Below are positions 6,229 through 10,767 of a DNA stretch of 10,767 nucleotides, piece after piece. The notes under the pieces are model-generated. The model had not been told where the DNA came from and made no database searches. It saw nothing but the letters and a program-made list of their open reading frames with translations. Position 1 is the stretch's first letter. Each line of letters starts with the position of its first letter. The stretch comes from Chromatiales bacterium (lineage in GTDB: Bacteria > Pseudomonadota > Gammaproteobacteria > Chromatiales > Chromatiaceae), in NCBI GenBank assembly GCA_022360595.1, contig JAKSCN010000646.1, positions 1 through 10,767 on the forward strand. Reading direction: 5' to 3'. The translations under genes and the position numbers were made by a program.

Positions 6229-7764
6229 ATGTTTGAAGCCGCTAAATTGGGCCGATCCATATCCAAAGAGACCTATAAAGATCAGATACCCGATCTACGC
6301 ACTGAGCTGCTGGAGGTTCAGCGACGCCTGAGAGAGGCCAAAATCCCCGTGGTGGTGATCATCTCCGGTGTAGAAGGTGCGGGCAAAGGCGAAGTGGTCA
6401 ACCGCCTGGGTGAGTGGCTGGATACCCGTGGTGTTCAAACCTTTGCCTTCTGGGATGAAACCGATGAGGAGCGCGAACGCCCCCGCTATTGGCGCTTTTG
6501 GCGCACCCTGCCCCCGCGGGGTGAAATATCGATTCTGTTTGGTTCCTGGTATATGGCGCCCCTGCACTACCGTATGACCGGCCGCTGTAGTGATGCAGAG
6601 CTGGATGGCGAACTTTCACGCATTACCGATTTTGAACGCATGCTTACGGAAGACGGCGCGTTGTTCATCAAGTTTTGGTTCCACCTGCCTAAAGATGTCC
6701 AGAAAAAACGCTTGAAAAAGCTGAAACGCAGCGACCGCAGCCGCTGGAAAATGCTGCCCCAAAAAGGTGAATTTTCTACCCACTACCACCGCTTTGAAAG
6801 AGTGGCTGAGCACATGATCCGCGAGACCGATATCGGTATCGCCCCTTGGTACATGATTGAGGCGACAGATGAGCGTTACCGCGATCTTACCGTGGGCCGT
6901 ACACTGCTCGAGGCGATGAAAGCGCGTTTGGATGCTCCCAAGAGCGCTGCTACCGCCGCCTCCTATACGCCAAGTCTACCCAGTGATCCAAATGCTCAGA
7001 TGACGGTGCTTGATCATGTGGATCTATCTCAAAGTCTGGCGCGCGATATCTATAAATCGGAACTGAAGCGTTTGCAGGGTGAACTCAACAAGCTGGTCTG
7101 GAAGGCCTATCAGAAAAAACGCTCCTGCGTATTGGTATTTGAAGGCGCCGATGCGGGTGGTAAAGGTGGCGCCATTCGCCGGCTTGTGCAGGCTATCGAT
7201 TCACGTCTCTATCGTACTATTCCCATTGCTGCACCCACCGATGAAGAGAAGGATCACCACTATCTCTGGCGCTTCTGGCGCCATATCCCACGCGCCGGCA
7301 GGCTGACGGTTTACGATCGCTCCTGGTATGGGCGTGTTTTGGTTGAGCGGGTTGAAAACTTTGCAACGGCCGATGAGTGGAAACGGGCCTATTCGGAGAT
7401 CAATGAATTTGAGCAACAATTGGTTGAGAGCGGCATTATTGTGCTGAAGTTCTGGCTCCATATCAGTGAAGATGAACAGCTTGCGCGTTTTAAAGCCCGG
7501 GAAGAGACACCCTATAAGCAGCACAAAATCACCGATGAGGATTGGCGTAACCGTGAAAAGTGGGGCGATTACAAGCTGGCGGTCAATGAGATGGTGCTTC
7601 GTACCAGCACCGATTATGCCCCCTGGACCCTGATCCCGGGTAACGACAAGCCTTTTGCCCGTATCGAAGTGCTGAAAACAGTCCACGACACGCTAAAAGC
7701 CGCATTGAAAGATGACGATGTACGCCACCTTTCTCCCTGCAAACGGGTATCGAAGCGGAGCTAG
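6229..7764 (+). CDS. pap: Polyphosphate:AMP phosphotransferase (two-domain PPK2, class II)
   Basis: This 511-residue protein carries two tandem PPK2 domains, the arrangement known for enzymes that phosphorylate AMP to ADP using polyphosphate. Domain 1 (about 15-235) has a P-loop SGVEGAGKG at 46-54 and the lid YWRFWRTLP at 87-95. Domain 2 (about 268-495) has EGADAGGKGG at 305-314, LWRFWRHIP at 346-354 and DRSWYGRV at 363-370. The matching segment in domain 1 reads FGSWYMAP, lacking the Asp and Arg of domain 2, so domain 2 is the likely catalytic unit; loss in the N-terminal half is known for this class. Length is close to Pseudomonas PA3455 (about 496). AGGGGG at 6219-6224 precedes ATG 6229 by 4 nt. 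The stop TAG shares a CTAG with the oppositely oriented tatD. Roles in ADP supply during energy stress are inferred from the family. Confidence 0.92.
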   Translation: MFEAAKLGRSISKETYKDQIPDLRTELLEVQRRLREAKIPVVVIISGVEGAGKGEVVNRLGEWLDTRGVQTFAFWDETDEERERPRYWRFWRTLPPRGEISILFGSWYMAPLHYRMTGRCSDAELDGELSRITDFERMLTEDGALFIKFWFHLPKDVQKKRLKKLKRSDRSRWKMLPQKGEFSTHYHRFERVAEHMIRETDIGIAPWYMIEATDERYRDLTVGRTLLEAMKARLDAPKSAATAASYTPSLPSDPNAQMTVLDHVDLSQSLARDIYKSELKRLQGELNKLVWKAYQKKRSCVLVFEGADAGGKGGAIRRLVQAIDSRLYRTIPIAAPTDEEKDHHYLWRFWRHIPRAGRLTVYDRSWYGRVLVERVENFATADEWKRAYSEINEFEQQLVESGIIVLKFWLHISEDEQLARFKAREETPYKQHKITDEDWRNREKWGDYKLAVNEMVLRTSTDYAPWTLIPGNDKPFARIEVLKTVHDTLKAALKDDDVRHLSPCKRVSKRS

Positions 7765-8549
7765 GGCCGGCCAAACAGGTTGTAGTAGTTGCGGGTGGTG
7801 ATCTCCGCCACCCGTTCTTTCGAGATCCCTCTCACCTCCGCCACACAGTCGGCGACGTGATTGACATATTCCGGTAGGTTGGATTTGCCCCGGTGCGGTA
7901 CCGGGGCGAGATACGGAGCGTCAGTCTCGATCAGAATACGCTCTTCCGGGACCTGCTTAACGACTTCGCGCAGATCCGCTGCGTTCTTAAAGGTGATAAT
8001 CCCGGAAAAAGAGATATAGAAGCCCAAATCCAAGGCCTGTTTGGCCATTGTCCAATCTTCGGTAAAGCAGTGCATCACCCCACCGGCTTCGTTGGCGCGC
8101 TCCTCCCGCATGATTTGGATCGTATCCTGCTGGGCGGCACGGGTATGGATGATAAGTGGTTTCTTGCTCTCATGAGCCGCTCGAATATGCTCTCGGAAAC
8201 GCTGGCGTTGCCAGTTCAAATCGCCTTCGCTGCGAAAATAGTCCAGGCCGGTTTCACCGATAGCGACATTTTTGGGGTGTTGGGCCAGTTCAACCAATTG
8301 CTCGGCGGTCGGCTCAATGCGCTCTTTGTCATTGGGGTGAACACCGACGGAAACTGAGATTTCATCATACGGTTCCACCAGTGCCAGCATCGCCGGATAG
8401 CTCTCTAAATCGATGGAAACACAGAGAATATGCTCCACTCCGCTGGCCTTTGCAGAGTTAAGCAGATTTTCAAACTGGTCACTAAATGGTTCTAATGGGA
8501 GGCGATCTAGATGGCAATGGGAGTCAACTAACAAATTCAGCTCCAACAT
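7761..8549 (-). CDS. tatD: TatD-family metal-dependent hydrolase (DNase-like)
   Basis: A TIM-barrel amidohydrolase-type metal enzyme of the TatD/YcfH family; characterised relatives act as 3'-5' exonucleases or general DNases in the cytosol. All expected metal ligands are present (numbered from ATG 8549): HCH at H11 and H13, E99 in GETGLDYF, H135 in IIHTR, H160 in MHCF and D210 in ETDAPYLAPVPHRGK. The 262-residue length is typical. The start is uncertain: ATG 8549 has AAGG directly adjacent, while the in-frame TTG at 8534 has GGAG six bases upstream and yields MLVDSHCHLD, the usual family N-terminus. I give the ATG as the outer boundary. In Pseudomonas the gene follows pilZ; here an HD-GYP gene on the other strand separates them, so tatD probably has its own promoter. 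No terminator is visible between it and the converging phosphotransferase gene. Confidence 0.92.
   Translation of the reverse strand: MLELNLLVDSHCHLDRLPLEPFSDQFENLLNSAKASGVEHILCVSIDLESYPAMLALVEPYDEISVSVGVHPNDKERIEPTAEQLVELAQHPKNVAIGETGLDYFRSEGDLNWQRQRFREHIRAAHESKKPLIIHTRAAQQDTIQIMREERANEAGGVMHCFTEDWTMAKQALDLGFYISFSGIITFKNAADLREVVKQVPEERILIETDAPYLAPVPHRGKSNLPEYVNHVADCVAEVRGISKERVAEITTRNYYNLFGRP
8541..8544 (-). promoter_or_regulatory. Shine-Dalgarno supporting the TTG start of tatD
   Basis: GGAG on the minus strand lies 6 nt before TTG 8534. Because it is inside the reading frame opened by ATG 8549, it argues that translation begins at the TTG, giving a 257-residue protein. Confidence 0.45.
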
Positions 8550-8589
8550 CCTTACGTTGAATGAGGATAAATATCAAGTAATTCCGAGT

Positions 8590-8616
8590 ATTTTACTAAC
8601 AATTGATACATATCAA
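8590..8616 (-). promoter_or_regulatory. Candidate tatD promoter overlapping the FNR-type site
   Basis: On the minus strand TTGATA (8616-8611) and TAAAAT (8595-8590) resemble sigma70 -35 and -10 boxes, each five of six bases, but the 15-nt spacer is short. The -35 lies wholly within the FNR-like palindrome, so binding there would be expected to interfere with this promoter. Confidence 0.35.
8603..8616. promoter_or_regulatory. FNR/ANR-type binding site
   Basis: TTGATACATATCAA is a perfect match to the FNR/ANR consensus TTGAT-N4-ATCAA, and is fully symmetric apart from the central CA. It lies in the 155-bp divergent spacer between tatD and the HD-GYP gene. Its centre is about 62 bp upstream of the start site predicted from TAGAAT at 8660-8665, the standard position for class I activation by CRP/FNR proteins. 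No regulator is encoded in the window. Confidence 0.6.
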
Positions 8617-8659
8617 CAACATTGAAAGGTTAGGCAAATCATTCCTAAACAAACCAGTG

Positions 8660-8665
8660 TAGAAT
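8660..8665 (+). promoter_or_regulatory. Candidate -10 box of the HD-GYP gene
   Basis: TAGAAT matches five of six bases of TATAAT and predicts transcription from about 8672. No good -35 box lies 16-18 bp upstream (the bases there are AATCAT), which would fit a promoter dependent on an activator. Confidence 0.35.
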
Positions 8666-8676
8666 CCCTTTAATTT

Positions 8677-8699
8677 TGTAATCCCAAACCACGATTACA
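8677..8699. promoter_or_regulatory. Dyad symmetry just before the HD-GYP start
   Basis: TGTAATC (8677-8683) and GATTACA (8693-8699) are perfect 7-bp inverted arms around 9 nt, ending 5 nt before ATG 8705. It could be an operator or a leader hairpin occupying the place where a ribosome binding site would be expected. Confidence 0.4.
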
Positions 8700-8704
8700 C
8701 CCAT

Positions 8705-9328
8705 ATGATTCAAGATTTCATTCAGAGCTCGTTTAAGACCAGTGCTGCTGTACTCACGGCATTAAAATACCGTGACGCCTGCACTGAGGCTCACTGCACT
8801 CGAGTCGCTACATTGGCTTGGCAGATGGGTGCCAATATGGGGTTGGTTGAGCGGGAGCTGGGTTGCATGGTGAGTGCCGCTGTACTTCATGATGTGGGGA
8901 AAATCGGTATTCCCGACCACATTCTACTCCATACGGGACCTCTGAATCAGCAGGAAATTGAGGTTATTCGCGGCCATTCCGAAATTGGCGAGCAGATTGT
9001 TGGACAGTTGGATATCCCTACCGCTAGTGAAGTTGCCGTGCTGGTGCGCTGGCATCACGAACGGCTGGATGGTCAGGGCTACCCGGATGGGCTGAAAGGC
9101 AGTGAAGTGCCATTAATGGCGCGGATTATCTCTGCGGCCGACGCCTATGACGCTCTGACCTCGGAGCGGACCTACCGAAATAGCTGGGCAAATCAGACGG
9201 CCATCGATGAATTGACGCGGGAACAAGAGACGCGTTTCGGCAGCAACGTTATCAGCGCCCTGAGAGATGTACTTAAAGGTAGAAAGTTGGAAACGATTAT
9301 CGGCAGTGAACCCCTCGCCTGCCGATAA
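8705..9328 (+). CDS. Stand-alone HD-GYP domain protein, predicted c-di-GMP phosphodiesterase
   Basis: This 207-residue protein is almost entirely one HD-GYP domain, predicted to hydrolyse cyclic di-GMP. The metal and substrate motifs are complete: H30, the HD pair H62-D63 followed by VGKIGIPD, H91 in GHSEIG, H117-H118 in HHERLDGQGYPDGL carrying the GYP signature, and D146 in ISAADAYDALTSERTYR. There is no receiver, PAS, GAF or membrane segment, so any sensing must come from a partner or from transcription. ATG 8705 gives a plausible N-terminus, but no Shine-Dalgarno precedes it and a dyad occupies 8677-8699. The gene runs opposite to holB-pilZ-tatD and splits pilZ from tatD; its stop is 6 bp from the pilZ stop. 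Given the adjacent pilus gene, an effect on surface motility is a reasonable inference, not shown. Confidence 0.9.
   Translation: MIQDFIQSSFKTSAAVLTALKYRDACTEAHCTRVATLAWQMGANMGLVERELGCMVSAAVLHDVGKIGIPDHILLHTGPLNQQEIEVIRGHSEIGEQIVGQLDIPTASEVAVLVRWHHERLDGQGYPDGLKGSEVPLMARIISAADAYDALTSERTYRNSWANQTAIDELTREQETRFGSNVISALRDVLKGRKLETIIGSEPLACR
9297..9328. terminator. 10-bp inverted repeat at the converging HD-GYP and pilZ ends
   Basis: TTATCGGCAG (9297-9306) and CTGCCGATAA (9319-9328) are perfect 10-bp arms with a 12-nt loop; the right arm includes the HD-GYP stop codon. Read on the minus strand it follows the pilZ stop by 6 nt and is followed by TCGTTTCC, a poor U-tract. It is probably a terminator or an mRNA-end hairpin for the holB-pilZ transcript, and possibly works both ways. 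Confidence 0.5.
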
Positions 9329-9334
9329 TAGAGA

Positions 9335-9691
9335 TTACATTGTGTGCGTCGGACGCTCACTCTGCAGCGCACCAGCGAGATAGGTTTCTATCTTTCCGCG
9401 AGCAACACCACCATCCTGATCACTGAACTGTACCCCAATACCCGCAGCACGGTTACCCTCGGCGCCAATCGGGGTAATCCAGATTACTTTACCCGCTACC
9501 GGTATACGCTCAGTCTCTTCCATCAGGGTGAGTAGCATGAATACCTCATCCCCCAACTTGTATTTTTTACTGGTTGGGATAAACAGTCCGCCATTCTTTA
9601 TGAACTGCATATAAGCGGCGTAAAGGGCGTTTTTATCCTTGATGGTCAGAGATAGAATACCTTGTCGGCCTGCAGGTAATTTTCCGGTCAT
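9335..9691 (-). CDS. pilZ: Type IV pilus assembly protein PilZ
   Basis: This 118-residue single-domain protein matches the founding PilZ of Pseudomonas type IV pilus biogenesis, recognisable from ILSLTIKDKNALYAAYM at 12-28, NGGLFIPT at 33-40, GDEVFMLL, IPVAGKVIWITP at 63-74, GNRAAGIGVQF at 79-89, and the C-terminal KIETYLAGAL with THTM at the end. Founding-type PilZ proteins lack the RxxxR and D/NxSxxG residues that bind cyclic di-GMP in other PilZ-domain proteins; I see neither here, so it is probably not itself a receptor. Family members are needed for pilus assembly and twitching and contact PilB and FimX. It starts 16 bp after holB on the same strand, in the same order as Pseudomonas. The Shine-Dalgarno is weak. 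Confidence 0.93.
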   Translation of the reverse strand: MTGKLPAGRQGILSLTIKDKNALYAAYMQFIKNGGLFIPTSKKYKLGDEVFMLLTLMEETERIPVAGKVIWITPIGAEGNRAAGIGVQFSDQDGGVARGKIETYLAGALQSERPTHTM

Positions 9692-9707
9692 TCAGTCTAT
9701 TCTCACA

Positions 9708-10718
9708 TCAACTTGCTTTCCGTGCAGTTACGCTGACACTGGATAGCAGTAAATCTTCCAAAAGCATCTGGTTATTTAACTGTGAACCCAAAGTCCGGTT
9801 CATCTCCAGTAGTTTATCCAGAAGCAAATACAGTGCCTTTAATTCTATCGTTGATGCCAAAGCTTGCAAGTGTTGTTTTTGGTCAATGTTGGTCAACATC
9901 TGGGTATTGGGCACCATCTTCAGGCGAACCATATCCATTAACCAACCGCTTAGCCATGGAATAAGTTGTTCCAACGCTTCACTGGCCCAGTTCGCTGCAA
10001 CCGCAACAGGATCAGCTTTACGGCTCAATACATGAGAAAACTCCTCCAGGATTTTGCCTCTGAGCGCCAATGAATCCCCCTGGGACAAGGCCAGGGCCTG
10101 CAGCGGTGAACCAGCGCTGAAATTCAACAACTGGTCAGTATCGGTTTGAGGTAACTGCTCATCCAGCCAAGCCTTGGCGATAGCGCGCTCAGGTGTTGGA
10201 AAGTGCACGCTTTGGCAGCGACTGCGTATGGTGGCGGGTAAGCGAACCGGATGACTGCTGATCAGAATCATCAATGTCCGTGCCGTTGGTTCTTCCAGCG
10301 TTTTTAAGAGGCTGTTTGATGCCGCAATATTCATTGCATCGGCCGGTTCAATGATGATGACTTTATAGCCACCACTTTGTGAGGTCAGCGCCTCTTTGGC
10401 GGTGAATTCACGAATGGTATCAATACGAATCGCCTTACCAGGCTCTTCAGGTTCAATGCGGATAAAGTCAGGGTGTGAACCGGCATGCAGTAGCTGGCAG
10501 TTTTGGCAACAGCCACAAGCAGTGCCTTCACTAGTCGGCGCAAGACAAAGCAGCGAGTTGGCCAGCATTACCGCAAAGATCGATTTGCCCACACCGGCTG
10601 GTCCGGTTAACAACAGTGCATGAGGTAACCGACTGGCTGCGCGGCTTTGCTGAATGCGTTGCCACTGCTCCTGTTGCCAGGGGTAGAGTGTCTGAATTGA
10701 ACCGTGTGACTCTGTCAT
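9708..10718 (-). CDS. holB: DNA polymerase III subunit delta'
   Basis: This is a clamp-loader subunit (AAA+ family, 336 residues, matching the usual 330-340) that helps load the sliding clamp on DNA during replication. Visible features are the P-loop GPAGVGKS at 39-46, a zinc site formed by C58, C68, C71 and C74 in the CGCCQNC region, IIIEPADAMN at 121-130 as the Walker B region, SNSLLKTLEEPT at 134-145, and the SRC motif at 166-168. The C-terminal third is the helical clamp-loader collar domain. It begins 2 nt after the stop of the upstream tmk-like fragment, so translation is probably coupled. The tmk-holB-pilZ order is a conserved gammaproteobacterial arrangement. Confidence 0.94.
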   Translation of the reverse strand: MTESHGSIQTLYPWQQEQWQRIQQSRAASRLPHALLLTGPAGVGKSIFAVMLANSLLCLAPTSEGTACGCCQNCQLLHAGSHPDFIRIEPEEPGKAIRIDTIREFTAKEALTSQSGGYKVIIIEPADAMNIAASNSLLKTLEEPTARTLMILISSHPVRLPATIRSRCQSVHFPTPERAIAKAWLDEQLPQTDTDQLLNFSAGSPLQALALSQGDSLALRGKILEEFSHVLSRKADPVAVAANWASEALEQLIPWLSGWLMDMVRLKMVPNTQMLTNIDQKQHLQALASTIELKALYLLLDKLLEMNRTLGSQLNNQMLLEDLLLSSVSVTARKAS

Positions 10719-10720
10719 CT

Positions 10721-10767
10721 CTATATAAATTGTTCCAAAACCTTTTGAATATCCTGTTGCACAGCCT
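10721..10767 (-). CDS. tmk: Probable thymidylate kinase, C-terminal end only
   Basis: Reading the minus strand from the window edge, one frame gives AVQQDIQKVLEQFI then TAG at 10723-10721. Fourteen residues are too few for a motif, but the helical ending and the position 2 nt before holB match thymidylate kinase, which commonly precedes holB and makes dTDP from dTMP. The call rests mostly on gene order. Confidence 0.6.
   Translation of the reverse strand, partial: AVQQDIQKVLEQFI

Noticed and set aside
7201..7686. 161-codon minus-strand frame inside the polyphosphate:AMP phosphotransferase gene
   Set aside because: It is antisense to the second PPK2 domain, whose motifs are fully conserved; the antisense product shows no recognisable pattern.
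7893..8357. 154-codon plus-strand frame antisense to tatD
   Set aside because: tatD has all its metal ligands in the opposite frame; this frame looks like chance openness.
8569..8579. A second FNR half-site-like TATCAAG near tatD
   Set aside because: Only one half matches; there is no partner arm at the required spacing.
1..10767. CRISPR array, tRNA or rRNA genes
   Set aside because: I saw no regularly spaced direct repeats and no tRNA- or rRNA-like segments; the only repeats found are the two MITE-like copies and short dyads.

Overview
The window looks like chromosomal DNA of a gammaproteobacterium. The strongest evidence is the minus-strand order thymidylate kinase end, holB, type IV pilus pilZ, then tatD, a neighbourhood known from Pseudomonas and relatives. 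A FadI/FadJ-type beta-oxidation operon, a YciA thioesterase and a two-domain polyphosphate:AMP phosphotransferase fit the same group. A sulfur-oxidiser-like lineage is possible, but the sequence does not settle it.

Bases 1-4000 hold a plus-strand fatty-acid degradation operon: the end of a thiolase, a FadJ-like hydratase/3-hydroxyacyl-CoA dehydrogenase and a long-chain acyl-CoA synthetase. The ligase activates fatty acids, the FadJ-like protein hydrates and oxidises the acyl-CoA, and the thiolase cleaves off acetyl-CoA.

Bases 4001-5764 form an accessory island. Two related, transposase-less inverted-repeat elements (MITE-like, 157 and 182 bp) lie in the same orientation on either side of one minus-strand gene. 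That gene encodes a 378-residue protein I cannot name; it has a C-terminal four-cysteine pattern. The first element appears to sit on a TA in a palindromic target and separates the operon's last stop codon from a hairpin that may have been its terminator.

Bases 5765-7764 carry yciA and the polyphosphate:AMP phosphotransferase gene on the plus strand. The latter ends tail to tail with tatD, and both stop codons share one CTAG.

Bases 7761-10767 hold the tmk-holB-pilZ-tatD neighbourhood on the minus strand, interrupted between pilZ and tatD by an oppositely oriented, stand-alone HD-GYP gene predicted to degrade cyclic di-GMP. The tatD/HD-GYP divergent spacer contains a perfect FNR/ANR-type site and a second dyad just before the HD-GYP start codon, so oxygen-responsive control of this inserted gene is a testable idea. 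I saw no CRISPR array, rRNA, tRNA, phage gene or intact transposase.
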